The notes below the pieces were generated by a model. The model saw only the letters and a program-made list of their open reading frames with translations. It was not told the DNA's origin and made no database searches. DNA of 64,000 nucleotides, taken from Cunninghamia lanceolata (lineage: Eukaryota > Streptophyta > Pinopsida > Cupressales > Cupressaceae). The translations under genes were made by a program, and so were the position numbers. Below are positions 13,931-24,830 of this stretch, in pieces. The stretch covers positions 10,021,216-10,085,215 of the forward strand of contig BSBN01000036.1 of the NCBI GenBank assembly GCA_027924645.1, in the 5' to 3' direction. The number at the start of each line of letters is the position of its first letter. Positions within the stretch are counted from its first letter, which is position 1.

Positions 13931-14199
13931 AGTGTGATTTTTCTTAATCTACATCAACTCTTCCTCCATTACTTTAGTCCAGCTTTCATCAATGCATGCC
14001 TCACTTACTATTTTTGGTTCAATCTTTGAGATCAGACAATATTTTTCTAAGTCATGAGCAATCTTTCTTCTTGTTTGAACACCTTTGCTTTTATCACCTA
14101 TGATCTGGTCCTTAGAATGATTTAGTCTTACATACCTAGGAGTTTTGGGAATTTCTTGCACTTCTATTTCTTGGACAGGTTCATTCAAACTTATAGCTT

Positions 14200-15227
14200 C
14201 TTCCTGTATTCCAGGATTCTCTAGATTAGTCTGGATCTAAATTTCAGAAGGGGCTTGAACTTCTTAGACCAAAACATTATTCTAATCATCTTCTTCATAT
14301 TCATAAAACCTTGAGGGTTTTTAAATGCCTTCATCAACCTTCACATTTGTACTTTCTATAATCTTTCCCAATCTCTTGTTATAACACCAGTAAGCTTTGC
14401 TTTGAGTAGAATAACCCAAGAATATTCATTCATCACTTCTAGCATCAAATTTGCCAAGGTCTTCATCTCTTTTAATGTAACATTGCTACCAAAGACTTTG
14501 AAATACTTCACAGTGGGAGTGATGCCAAACCAGAGTTCATAAGGGGTCTTACTAGTATTGCTTCTGATTTGTACTCAATTAAGAGTATAGACAACAGTGC
14601 TTACAACTTATCTCCAATAGATCTGAGGAACATTTGCTTCCATCATCATGGTTCTGGATGCTTCATGGATGGTCTGGTTCTTTCTCTCCACTACTCCATT
14701 CTACTATGGAGTCCTTGGAGCAGATAACTATCTTTTTATCCCATGTTTCTCACAGAATTTTATGAACTCTCCAGATGTGAATTCTCCACCTCTGTCAGAC
14801 CTAAGACACTTTATGTTTAATTTGGTTTCATTTTCTACCATAGCCTTGAATATTTTGAATTTCTCAAGAGCTTCAGATTTCTCTTTTAGAAAAGTCATCC
14901 ACATCAATGATCATCAATTAGTAGCATGAAATATCTATCACCTTGCAAACTCCTAATTCTTGCTGGTCCACATAGATCAGTATGTACTAAGTCCAACAAT
15001 CTAGTAGAAGATTGTTCCTTACTTTTGAATGTGGCTTTCCTCTACTTACCCAACTGACATTCTTTGCACAAACTGTTAGTAGGTTTCATGAGTCTTGGAA
15101 GATCTGTTATAGCTTGAGTTTTGCTTATCTTAATGATATTATCAAAATTCACATGACACATTCTCCTATGCCACAACCAACTCTGATCAATTGGGACAAA
15201 TAAACAACTTTTGCTAGTACCAACCAA
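14200..15227 (-). pseudogene. Copia GAG-pre-integrase and integrase core, broken
   Basis: The frame at 15042-15227 contains the pre-integrase zinc-binding segment, with H and C ligands seen in WLWHRRMCH and CKECQLGK. Beyond the stop, the minus strand still reads the retroviral-type integrase core: HTDLCGP (first Asp), LRSDRGGEF (second Asp), then VVERKN (Glu). Several in-frame stops interrupt it, for example inside the QLSAPRTPQQN-like stretch. Integrase joins the element cDNA to host DNA. The linker to the RT at 13949-14188 is acidic and also broken. Confidence 0.85.
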
Positions 15228-15311
15228 GTGGAAGATGTTACCTTTTGTTTGAGTACCGGATGCAATCTTTGTTCTAGAGCTTTCAAAGATCTTACATTTT
15301 CCATTTTTGAA

Positions 15312-15653
15312 TCAGAGATCATAGTCTTTGTCCATCAACTGTCCAATACTCAGAAGATTGTACTTCAGACCTTCAACATCTAGTACATCACTAGTTTTGT
15401 TCTTTCCATCAAAAGAGATAGTTCCTCTGCCTCTGACTCTGCTAGTAGAATTATCACCAAATTTTACAACTCCTCCTTCATATCTTTCCAGATCTATGAA
15501 CTTATTTTTGTCACTAGTCATATGGTGGGAGCATCCACTATCAATGACCCATTCATCCTTTTCTTCAATTTGAGCAGCTAGAGCTCTTTCTATCTGTTTA
15601 TGATTAATAGATTCAGTGGGCAATGGATCTTCTTCCTTGATGGAAATAAACAC
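15312..15653 (-). pseudogene. Copia aspartic protease region, fragment
   Basis: This 113-codon minus-strand frame contains WVIDSGCSHHMTSDKNKF, the copia protease active site (D-S-G), followed by the usual VKFGDNS and VEGLKYNLLSIGQL segments. It begins after a stop near 15654-15656, so it is cut off from gag. In a live element the enzyme cleaves Gag-Pol into its mature parts. Confidence 0.9.
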
Positions 15654-15737
15654 CTAGTCACTTCCAGATTTGTTTCCTGTCTCTAATTCATCATCTGTTA
15701 CTCCATCATCATCTTCATGAACATAGTAACATTTCTT

Positions 15738-16630
15738 TTAGAATCTTGATTTATTTGGATTTGTCCTTGAAAATCTTTTCAGACACCTTGAAGAAAAATG
15801 ATCAATCTTGTTGCAGTTGAAACATTTGAAAGGCAATTTTCCTTCATACTTACTAGATCCTCTTGGCAATCTTTTTGCAATAAGGGCTTCAAGTTGAGAA
15901 GCTTCTACCTCATCTTCTTCTAGAGCTTTTCTTGCTTTTTCATACCATGATAGTTTCTTTGAGGAGTTATCTCCTGGATCATACCTTTGTTTACCTTTTA
16001 CAGAGGAACTAGCTTTGAATGCAGATTCAGTCTTGGGGGGTGCATCTCCAAACTTAGCCAATTCAAATGCAGCCAATTTTCCAATCAATTGATCTCTTGT
16101 GATATTTGAAAAAGATCTAAATTCTTCAATAGCAGCAACCTTGCGTTTGTAAGCAGGAGGTAGGGATCTAAGAACTTTAGCAACAATCTCATCTTCATCC
16201 AAGGTTCCACCAGCACACCTAATGCCACAAACAAGCTCATTTACTTTTGGCATAAATGTAGTGATATTCTCATCTTCAAGTTTTTGAATTTTCCTTTCAA
16301 ACTCTGTAGCTTGGCACATTTAACATATTTGTCTCCTTCATGCAGAAGTTCTAGCTTTGCCCAAATCTCATATGCAATTTTTAAATCCATAACATTTGTC
16401 AGCTCTAAATCAGATAAGGCACTTAGTAAGTCTTCTTTAGCTCAAAATTTATCTTCAGCATCTCTAATTTCATCTACATTTATCAGACCATTCTTTGGAG
16501 GAACATACTTCTTTAAAGTCATGGTCCAATATTGCATTCCCATACATTGCAAGTGACATTCCATGCAGCTTTTCCAAAGAGTGTAATTAGTTCCATCAAA
16601 CCTTGGACTATCCTTCTTGTAGGAAGACAT
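15738..16630 (-). pseudogene. Copia Gag (UBN2-type) with zinc knuckle, broken
   Basis: Gag starts with the methionine at 16630 (MSSYKKDSPRFDGTNYTLW), about 43 bases past the primer site, which is the usual leader length here. A TGA at 16439-16441 ends the first part. The second (15738-16319) has the helical Gag core and a CX2CX4HX4C zinc knuckle (CFNCNKIDHFSSRC) near its C-terminus, with the usual Gly before His replaced by Asp. Gag packages the RNA and forms the particle. A stop lies between the knuckle and the protease. Confidence 0.9.
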
Positions 16631-16672
16631 TCTGGATCTCCTCAAGTGGTTAAGCTCTTTTAGAGGAACTTA

Positions 16673-16684
16673 GCTCTGATACCA
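16673..16684 (-). promoter_or_regulatory. Primer binding site, initiator tRNA-Met
   Basis: The minus strand reads TGGTATCAGAGC, two bases from the inner edge of the 5' LTR. This matches the 3' end of plant initiator tRNA-Met. Confidence 0.93.
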
Positions 16685-16686
16685 AT

Positions 16687-18079
16687 TATTGATTTAAGAC
16701 AGCCAACTGAGAGGGGGGGTGAATCAATTGTCCCAAAAATTTCTTTTCTTTAAACACTTAAATCCTTCTTGTTATTTAACAACATAATAATAAATAAATC
16801 ATGGAAGCACAATGTAGTAATTCAAGAGAAGAAACACATTAACACATATGACACCAAGATTTTAACGTGGAAAACTCGGTTAAGGAAAAAACCACGGGGT
16901 GACTAACGCAAGATTGTATTCTCTATTAAAAGAATAGGAAGAACAAATGGCACTTGCCAATTAGAGCTCACTGCCTGAGCACACTGCTCACAAGAGGCCC
17001 ACTACCTACAGAAGACACACTGTCTACAAAATAATAATAAATATTACATACTTGAACTGAAGATTAGCATCTTCACCATGCTTGAGTCAGTTTTATTTAA
17101 GCTCAATACTTTTGCTCTGCTTTTCACACTTCTCCTCTCTACCACTTCCTCATCTTCACCGATACTTTGAAATGACTTCACAACTCTTATTTATACAAGA
17201 CATCAACTTTGGTATAGTCATCAAAGTCGGCACAATACATACTTTATTTTATTACAGAGCAAATACACAAATACAGCTTGACTTATACAAAAGACTTCAT
17301 GTGAATCACCACACTATCGGCCACACATATCTGGGACTTCAATCTTCTTTGAGTAACATGTCATGCTTCACAAAACATCTTCAAGATCATCTGCAAGATG
17401 TGTAAATCATCCGATCAACCATAATTAGGAAAAACATCATCACCTAGAAGTAAATCTTCAATTACAAGCTCAATCTTTAAAGTGGACCACCAACATGAAC
17501 TGGACACAATCTAGAGACCTCCACAAGCTTGCTTGAATCACCAAGAACATCCACACCACTTTTGCTTACTAAGATCATTCGTATCTTCATCCGGAACCTC
17601 AAGAACACATTTTGTCAACACTGTCATATTAGAATAAATGCTTGCAGACCTCCAGACCACGAACCAATTGAGTTGTCAATTCACATTGGCTTCCTAAACA
17701 CTCCACCAAATCCGTAGAACAAGATATTGCATTTTTGGATCTCACCGGACCTATTTGTGTCACTCTGTCAGCTCTGAACACTTGCCAGATCTAATTTCAC
17801 TCATATGGCCATAATTTCTTCAAATCTTCATGCGGACCTCTCAAATGTTGACTGAATCATCTTTAGACACATATCTACAAACCCTTTAATGTGTATCCTC
17901 TGATCTTCATCTTAGCTGGGATCTTCACTTCAAAGATCTTCACTATCTTCACTGTTCTTTATTTCTGATGGGACTAATTTTCTCAATATCCTTAGCACAG
18001 CTCATCCAATCCTTGACATCAATGCAATAGGAGTATGTTGGCATCAATGACAACACCAGTTAGGCCCATAATTGCAACA
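16687..18079 (-). repeat. 5' LTR of the copia element
   Basis: On the plus strand it begins TATTGATTTAAG (the terminal TG is mutated to TA) and ends ATTGCAACA. Relative to the 3' LTR it has a short extra segment near 17785-17800. Confidence 0.93.
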
Positions 18080-18084
18080 CTTCA
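18080..18084. other. Target site duplication CTTCA, right copy
   Basis: Matches 10769-10773 exactly. Confidence 0.9.
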
Positions 18085-18218
18085 TGCTCACCTATCCTCT
18101 CGAGGGGGCATCATCCCATCGTCATTTTTTATAAGCCTCGTCCATTTTTCCACCATCTATAGTTTATTCCTCTTTGACATGACATTACATCGCAACATCA
18201 TATCAAAGAGGGGCAAAA
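18085..18218 (+). other. 3' internal end and polypurine tract of an older gypsy-like element
   Basis: This DNA continues the sequence broken at 10773. It ends in CAAAGAGGGGCAAAA (about 18204-18218), a plausible polypurine tract directly in front of an LTR that begins TGTAGACAC. Confidence 0.55.
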
Positions 18219-18900
18219 TGTAGACACTTAAAATTGACCACTTTATCCCAATCAAGTCCTAATCCCCTATATCGACCATTTATCCTCTAAATTTGATCAA
18301 TTGTCCCCTGATTGCCCTAAATTCTCCTAAATGTCTTAATAATAGTCAATTATCCCCTAATCATTTTAATTTATCATATTTACCTAATTGGCCCAATTAT
18401 TAGGACTTGATCCTATCATTATCCCTAATTATCCCCATTTATCCGTAAACCTAATCATTTTTCCTAAGTCCTAACCCATTTCCTAGTCTTAATACCCCAT
18501 GTGCCCTCATGCACATGATTTAATTAATTTTCATTAATTAAATCCCCCTTTATCTCTCATAAATAAATAAAAGAAATTAAAAATTCTTTTATTTTCTACC
18601 CTAACTAATTTCTAACCATCTCCCAAAATCCCAAAAATTAATTAGAAGTAGTTTTTATCCTCCACCTTTGATCTTACAACCAACTTAATCCTGGCCATCA
18701 ATTTTTCATCAAATCCTTGCCATTGATCCTCCTTCCTGGTGGTCTATAAATTGACCTATTCAAAGTTCGTTTCAATCATCAATATATTCTACATCATGCT
18801 ATCAAATTGAGCAACCACAATCAACATCTGAGCACATCCACCCTCATGGTGCAATAGGAATCGGATCATGGGTAACTTTGTGTTGTTTATTCATTTGATT
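18219..18900 (+). repeat. 3' LTR (start clear, end uncertain) of a gypsy-like element
   Basis: It begins TGTAGACACTTAAAATTGACC right after the purine tract. It contains TTAATTAA-rich sequence near 18515-18545 and a TATA-like TCTATAAATTGACC near 18747-18760. A similar TGTAGACACC terminus lies in opposite orientation at 54972. I could not place the right end; 18900 is a guess. Confidence 0.5.
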
Positions 18901-20929
18901 TTTCAGTTTCTAGCTGAATTGAAGGTCATGTTAATGTAGATTAAAGGTTTTTTGTAATGTTGTTTGAAATCTTTCATTTTATTTGCATTTTAATGTGTAC
19001 ATTCCTCAATCTTTCTTTCCAATTTTTTCTTTAATCAAGTTTGTTTTGGAAGTAAGGAGTACATATTAGATTGAATAAAAAAAGGTTGTTTGCAAATGAC
19101 TTTAATAGAGTTTATGTTTATGGTTGTCTCTAATATTTCTTGATGGAAGTTTAGTTTTCAATTCATATTTGATGTTTGAAATAATCATATACACTGCAAG
19201 TTCATTCATGTTTTGATAGGTTTTGATGAACCATTTTGACAACATGATGACATTTTATTGAAACTTAAAATGAAGTACATATTAATAATTTACGGGCTTG
19301 CTTGGACTAGTTAACATGATCAAGATATTAAGTGAAAATTTTGAAATATTTTTGTTTTCTTGATTACCAACATGGTCCCCAACCTAGAAATAAGATTCAT
19401 TTCCTATAATTGAGCACAAAAGAAAAGAGAAAAGAAAAGAAAAATAGAAAAGAAAAGCAAAAGAGAAAGAGAAAAGAAAAGCAAAATAAAAATAAAATCA
19501 AAAGAAACAAAAAAAATGATGAAAACTCAATGCCTAGGTGATTTAGGTATCTTTATTGGAGCTATAAACAGTTGGCTAGCAGTAGAGCTATTCCTAGAGT
19601 GGGACCAATGATATCTCTATTGAAGTTATAGATGCTTGGTTGGCAATGGAGCAATGTCCAAGTAATTTGTGATCATGTCTACTTAAATATTTGCATATTC
19701 TAATAGATCGATGTTCACTTAAAATAAAAATAAATAATAGTTTGATATTTGGGTTATTCTGATTAGTCTTTGCAAATTCAAGAAAGGCACAAATTCACAA
19801 GCACACACTTAGTTTTATGTAAATGTTGAATTTTGTCATGTGGTGAATCCTTCTTATCTTGTCATGAATACATTCATTTTGTATTTATTGTTGTACGCAA
19901 ATATTTGGGTTTGTAAATGGGTAAGTGCAAGAAGATGGGGGGCCAAAAAGGGGTCTTAAGTGGCCACTTTTTTTCTAAAATCAGGAAATGTTGGCCTTGG
20001 ATGAGAAATTGAGCATAGTTACACTCAAAATTTGGAGATGCAACCAAAACAATGTTCGTAGTGCTCCGAGTCTACTTTTTAAACTACTATTTTTAAAAAA
20101 TGGTATAGATTAAGGGGTTCAAAAGAGGGAGCCACTGAAATTGGTGTTGTTTCTATCAAAAAAACATAACATAGCATGTTTTGTGGCTCCCTCAAAAGGT
20201 TAAATTCTTTTTGGTATTTTTAGAATCGCTTTGGTGAGAAATTAACTAACATGTAGTTTATGCCTGATTTTTCTGATAACTTTTTGATGAATATTTAATT
20301 TTTTACTAATTTTCAAAGTGGACATATCCTAAAAATAGAATTTTGGCCATGCTACCCTTATAAATTTTGAAAACTAATTGAAAATCATTTATTTTAATAT
20401 GTGTAGAATGGAGTCTAGTTTCTAAATATGTAATTTTTTTAAAATTTCAATGAATGGTTAATTTACAATGAAAAAAAGACCAAACAATGGTTTTTGCCCA
20501 AAAACAAACATACAAACAAAAGAAATTAAAGATGAAAGTCTTAACATTGTCAAAATGTGAAAAAAATTACATCGTTAAATAGCTAAGAGAAAGCCTAACA
20601 TTACCCAGGTGTTCGATTTGTTTGACCTTGAAACATGCGCAAATCTAAGGGTTAGCATGAACAAAATTATTTGAAATCTTGTAGAATTTGCAAAAACATG
20701 TCTGTGGATGTTGAAAAGGCACTCCAAGCCTTTGGGTTGGAAATCCAAAGCAAATCCCAAGCCTAAGGCTTGGGATTCCCAAAGCACAATATAATGCGAG
20801 CGCATTATAACGCGCTCACATTATGTTTTCCTTTGAATGAGTTATGTTCAAGTTTCATAAGTATGTTTCATGGATGTATATATGTATGCTTGTAGGTATG
20901 TATGCATGTACATGTATGCATGCTTGTAT
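18901..20929. other. Non-coding DNA with a purine-only tract
   Basis: No credible gene. An AAAAG/GAAAA purine tract spans about 19417-19515. A palindrome cluster near 20753-20808 is listed separately. Confidence 0.5.
20753..20808. repeat. Cluster of short perfect palindromes
   Basis: AATCCCAAGCC (20753-20763) and its exact inverse (20767-20777) are separated by TAA. Fourteen bases later ATAATGCG and CGCATTAT (20791-20798, 20801-20808) are separated by AG. Role unknown; they lie 120 bases outside the CACTA terminus. Confidence 0.7.
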
Positions 20930-21136
20930 CACTACAACAGAAGAGGCAATTAGCGCCTAAAATAGTGCCAGAATTTAGTGCATTTGAGTCCATGAATTGG
21001 ACACTTCTGCCGGCGCAAAAACCAGTGCCCAATAGCATCTCACTATTGCGTCAAGTTTAGCACTGATTATAACATCGGGTTTTGTGCTGGTTTTAGCGCT
21101 GGATTTTAATGCTAGGATTAACGCCAGATTTAGCGT
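20930..21136. repeat. CACTA terminus and subterminal motif array
   Basis: After CACTACAACAG, short motifs of the type TAGCGCC, TAGTGCC, TTTAGCACTG and TTAACGCCAG recur about ten times. CACTA transposases of the TnpA type bind such subterminal repeats; here the assignment rests on position and repetition. Confidence 0.6.
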
Positions 21137-21755
21137 CAGATTTTGTTGCTTTTAGTTTGGCTTCCGATTTTGCTTTTGGTTTTGCTTCTTGTGTTGCTTC
21201 CAAGTTTGCTTCTAGTTTTGCTTCTAGTTTTACTTCCAGTTTTGCTTCCAATTTTGCTTCCAATTTTGCTTCCATCGTTGCTTCCAATTTTGCTTCCAGC
21301 TTGGCTTCCGCTTTTACTTCTGGTTTTGCTTCCGGTTTCGCTTCCAGTTTTGCTTCCAGGTTTACTTCCACTTTTGCTTCTAGTTTTTCTTCCAATTTTG
21401 CTTCCAATTTTGCTTCTAGTTTTGCTTCCAGTTTTACTTCCAATTTTACTTCCAATTTTGCTTCCAAATTTGCTTCCAGTTTTGCTTCCAGTTTTGCGTC
21501 TAGTTTTGCTTCCACTTTTGCTTCCAATTTTGCTTCCGGTTTTGCTTATGATTTTGCTTCCAGTTTCACTTCTGATTTTGCTTCCAATTTTGCATCTGGT
21601 TTTGCTTCCAATTTTGCTTCCAGTTTTGCTTCCACTGTTGCTTCCAATTTTACTTTCAATTTTGCTTATAATATAATGTTGCTTGTTGCTTCCAATTTTG
21701 CTTCCATTTTTGTGTCTTTTGTTGCTTCTAAAAATGCTTATTATTTTGCTTACAT
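21137..21755. repeat. 12-bp minisatellite (TTTTGCTTCCAR)
   Basis: About fifty imperfect copies of a 12-base unit, TTTTGCTTCCAA/G, with few length changes. Because 12 is divisible by three, every frame that avoids stops stays open. This produces long artificial frames on both strands (FASNFASS-like on plus, KLEAKLEA-like on minus). I do not regard these as genes. The start grades into the subterminal motifs (TTTAGCGCCAG), so the array may have grown from them. Confidence 0.9.
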
Positions 21756-22109
21756 TTATTAATTTAATATGTTTTATTTCAATTTAATTAGTTAAATATA
21801 TCATGCCTCTTAAATAACTCATATGATTATAATGTAAGTAATTTAATTATTTAACTCATATGATTAAATAACAAGATAATTACTATAACATGATCATCAT
21901 CTATAATTAAAACAAGTGAGTCAAATATCTAAATTTAATTGAATTTGATAACATCCATCTAAGCAGTAAATTAAAATCATCATACGTAATAAATATCCAT
22001 CCAAAAATCATCGACCACTTTCAATATATATAAATTGACAAGTCAATATGGATAAGATCATCACAATATATAACTAAAACAAGTGAAAGTCAACTATGCC
22101 ATTAGATCA

Positions 22110-22250
22110 ATAACATGTCTAAATGATACATGTACAAATGATATAAGTAAAAATGATAAATTACGTAACTCAAAATGATACAAGTCAAGATGATACATGT
22201 CCAGATGATATAAGTCAAAATGATACATAAATTTATGATACAACTCATTA
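22110..22250. repeat. Imperfect short tandem repeats (ATGATACAAGTCAAA type)
   Basis: About eight degenerate copies of a 15-17-base unit built on AATGATACAWGT. Confidence 0.6.
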
Positions 22251-22356
22251 ATATGGCACTACAAGCTATGGAAATGATACATATGATAGCTAGCGACTAT
22301 GAAAAGAGGCATCATAATGATATATCAACAATTATCCATGATGCAATCTATGAATG

Positions 22357-22497
22357 TCACTGGCTACTATGAGCAACTACCTCATCATCATCATCACCAT
22401 CATGATCATCATCATCATCACCATCATCGTCATCGGCCTCAGTGTCTTCTATATCTACGTCATCATCATCCTCTGCCATGTGATCTATACTAGAACC
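22357..22497 (-). pseudogene. Acidic last exon of the CACTA gene, 3' part
   Basis: On the minus strand this is an open frame ending in TGA (22357-22359). It is made up largely of Asp, with Glu, Gly and His; a (CAT)n run at 22383-22434 encodes the Asp/His stretch. Its 5' part lies at 37912-37968, beyond the inserted retrotransposon. With one copy of the GAACC duplication removed, the two parts join in frame into a 66-codon exon including the stop (57 + 141 nt). Acidic tails are common at the C-terminus of CACTA transposases, and the intact TNP2-type relic at 50452-50727 has one too. Which gene this exon belongs to is inferred from strand and position. Confidence 0.6.
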
Positions 22498-23586
22498 TGT
22501 TGGCAAGAGACACTATATGGATTCATGGTTGTTGTCATTGATGGCAACAAAGGTCATCCCACATATCCGCAAGTCATGATGTGTCTCTACCGGAATTCAG
22601 AATAAAGAATGTTGTGGTCCGGTGAACAAGAACAGAGCATGTGGCAAGGTCCGACAGATTGGTCCAGATCTCTCAGAGGAAGTGTCTTGGTGCAGTGCGG
22701 ATTTGGGAAAGCCAAGAGGACTACCTTGAGTGGTATATTCCAAGGATTTAGCCTCCGGTGATGGACAAGGAAAAAGATATGAATAGTTGAGTACCGGATT
22801 CCTGAGAGACAGTGAAAACAGAGGAAGAACTGACTGACAGAGTATCAGACTACTTTCCAGATGTGTTACTGTTGATGATAGAGGTTGTGAAGGCATGAAT
22901 CATGTTTGGCCGACATGATTAATGATATCTACAAGTATATGCTTGATCCGCATTGCTTGGTGAGGAAGGATTCAGCCGACAGAACAAAAGTTTGTAAGAA
23001 ACTAGACTGTTCCGGATGCCGACTAGAAAGGTGATGAAATTACTTGTGCGGATATATATAGAGGATTGATTTAGTTGTGAAGGGAGTGATGGTGCGAAGA
23101 TATATGCGAATAAGTCCAGAACAGAGCAGAGGTAGCAAAAAGGATCCGGTATGTGAAAGATAGCAGAATAAAGAACAGAGGAAAGATGAAGTGCAGCAGA
23201 TCAGTGTACTGAGCCTAACCGGAACTGAACTCCAGCATATGTAGATGCTTCCAATCAGTTCAAGACTGTGATTCTTATCACTTTGTAGACAGTGTGTCTT
23301 CTTGTAGGCAGTGGGCCTCTTGTGAGCAGTGTGCTCGGGCAGTGAGCCCTAATTGGCAAGTGCCATTTTGTAATTTCCTATTCTTCTAACAGAGAATAAT
23401 TTTGGGTTAATCACCCCGTGGTTTTCTCCCTTAACAGGGTTTCCACGTCAAAAATACTGTGTCATGTGTTTCTTATTTCATGATTAATGTTTTTGTGTTT
23501 GATTCTATGCTGCATCAATTAAAAAGAAAGTTCAATAAGGGAAATAATTAGGATAACTGATTCACCCCCCCTCTCAGTTATCAACA
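22498..23586 (+). repeat. 5' LTR of the RT-less element
   Basis: It starts TGTTGGCAAGAGACAC and ends with a C-tract plus TCTCAGTTATCAACA. Almost identical to 36816-37906. Confidence 0.95.
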
Positions 23587-23588
23587 AT

Positions 23589-23600
23589 TGGTATCAGAGC
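23589..23600 (+). promoter_or_regulatory. Primer binding site, initiator tRNA-Met
   Basis: TGGTATCAGAGC follows the 5' LTR after a two-base AT spacer. Confidence 0.95.
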
Positions 23601-23651
23601 CAAGTTCCTCCTAATAGAGCCTAACAGCTTGAGGAAGATCTGGGATTTCAA

Positions 23652-24830
23652 ATGGATGCATATGGTTTAAGGGAGCAACTCAAGACTGCTCTTGAGGATC
23701 TTGAACAGTCAAATTCTGAAGTCAGTGAATTAAAGGAAAGACTCAAACAGGCTGATGAATTCATGAGAGAATTAAAAGACAAATTAAGTCTCTCTATGAA
23801 AAAGAGAAAGGAGCTGCTCCAACAGTTGGCAAGACAAAGTGAAGAAAGCAATACAAATGAAGAATTGACTGAGCAAACCAAGTTATGTGAAAAGTTATCA
23901 AAAGAAGTCATTATGTTAAGACATGAAATGGAATCAGGAACTATAAAGTTTACTCAAGAGATTGAAGAAAAAAGAAAGGCTGAAGACAATCTAAGACAAT
24001 CTCTTAAAGAAAAATCAGAAGAATGCCACCAGATGGACAGGATTATCAGACATCTTGAATCTGATCTTGAAGATGCCAAAGATAATGAAGAAAAACTTGA
24101 GGATCAAATTGCCTCTCTCAAAAGAGACCTTCAAACAGCTAATGAATATAAAGAGAAATTCAAGATAAGTTCTGCTCAACTTGAAGTTCTTCTTGGAAGT
24201 CAAAAGAGGACAGATGACAAGTATGGTTTGGGATATGAGAAAGGAGAAAGCTCTGGATCCGGTCAGAAGAATCTTGGATCAGAAAATCCAAGGAGCAGGC
24301 CTAGAAGACCTCCGGTAAGACAGCCAAATGCTCAAAGATATCCATCCTTCAATGGATACTGCCACAGCTGCAACCACTTTGGTCACAAAGCTAATCAGTG
24401 CAGAATGAGAATGAATCAGATTAATTCATCCTTCTCCGGACAGTGCTTCAGCTGCAAAAGGTATGGACACAAATCCCATGAATGCAGAATTATGCAAGTA
24501 AACAAATCATTCAAAGGTAGATGCTTCACATGCAATAGAGTAGGTCATATGGCTAATCAATGCAGATCAAGAGGATATCAGTCAAATATGCAAAGAAATG
24601 TTATTTGCCAAATCTGCAATAGGTCCGGTCATAATGCTAAAGTCTGCAGAAACAAGTATCAGGACAAAAGAGGTCCGGTGTATAATCAGAATCAAGACAA
24701 GGGTAAACAAAAGATGAATGCGGATGAAGTTAGGAATCAGATGAGCAAGATTTGGGTGAAGAAAAGTTCAGAAAATGTAGAGGTTGGATCCGCACCAGAC
24801 TCTGGTGCTGATATTTCTTCCGGAAATTAA
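23652..24830 (+). CDS. Gag-like protein: coiled coil plus four CCHC zinc knuckles
   Basis: This intact 392-codon ORF starts 52 bases after the primer site. Residues 1 to about 185 are a long charged heptad-type coiled coil (many L, E, K, Q). A basic Arg/Pro linker follows at about 205-232. Then come four CX2CX4HX4C knuckles beginning near Cys237, 265, 291 and 319: CHSCNHFGHKANQC, CFSCKRYGHKSHEC, CFTCNRVGHMANQC and CQICNRSGHNAKVC. CCHC knuckles bind nucleic acid, so RNA packaging is the likely job, with the coiled coil for self-assembly. The usual copia Gag (UBN2) core seen at 15738-16630 is missing. Four knuckles in a row is high for a plant copia-lineage Gag. Expression from the LTR is expected; the product is untested. 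Confidence 0.85.
   Translation: MDAYGLREQLKTALEDLEQSNSEVSELKERLKQADEFMRELKDKLSLSMKKRKELLQQLARQSEESNTNEELTEQTKLCEKLSKEVIMLRHEMESGTIKFTQEIEEKRKAEDNLRQSLKEKSEECHQMDRIIRHLESDLEDAKDNEEKLEDQIASLKRDLQTANEYKEKFKISSAQLEVLLGSQKRTDDKYGLGYEKGESSGSGQKNLGSENPRSRPRRPPVRQPNAQRYPSFNGYCHSCNHFGHKANQCRMRMNQINSSFSGQCFSCKRYGHKSHECRIMQVNKSFKGRCFTCNRVGHMANQCRSRGYQSNMQRNVICQICNRSGHNAKVCRNKYQDKRGPVYNQNQDKGKQKMNADEVRNQMSKIWVKKSSENVEVGSAPDSGADISSGN

Larger units (their letters stand above)
10774..18079 (-). mobile_element. Full-length Ty1/copia retrotransposon, inactive
   Basis: The 7,306-bp element has LTRs of 1,380 and 1,393 bp, a minus-strand primer binding site complementary to initiator tRNA-Met (16673-16684), and the copia order gag, protease, integrase, RT, RNase H read on the minus strand. 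Both ends are fixed by a perfect five-base duplication CTTCA (10769-10773 and 18080-18084). Every coding domain carries stops or frame breaks, and the first catalytic Asp of the RT is changed. Counting sample stretches by eye, the two LTRs differ at roughly 5-9 % of sites plus a short indel, so the insertion is clearly older than the two nested elements in the centre of the window. Confidence 0.95.

Noticed and set aside
21093..21762. Open frames of 144-217 codons on both strands (KLEAKLEA and FASNFASS types)
   Set aside because: They are forced by a 12-base minisatellite whose unit length is divisible by three. No unique sequence, and frames open on both strands.
24780..24830. DSGAD at the end of the zinc-knuckle ORF, possible protease active site
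   Set aside because: The ORF stops six residues later and nothing downstream resembles a protease. Likely chance.
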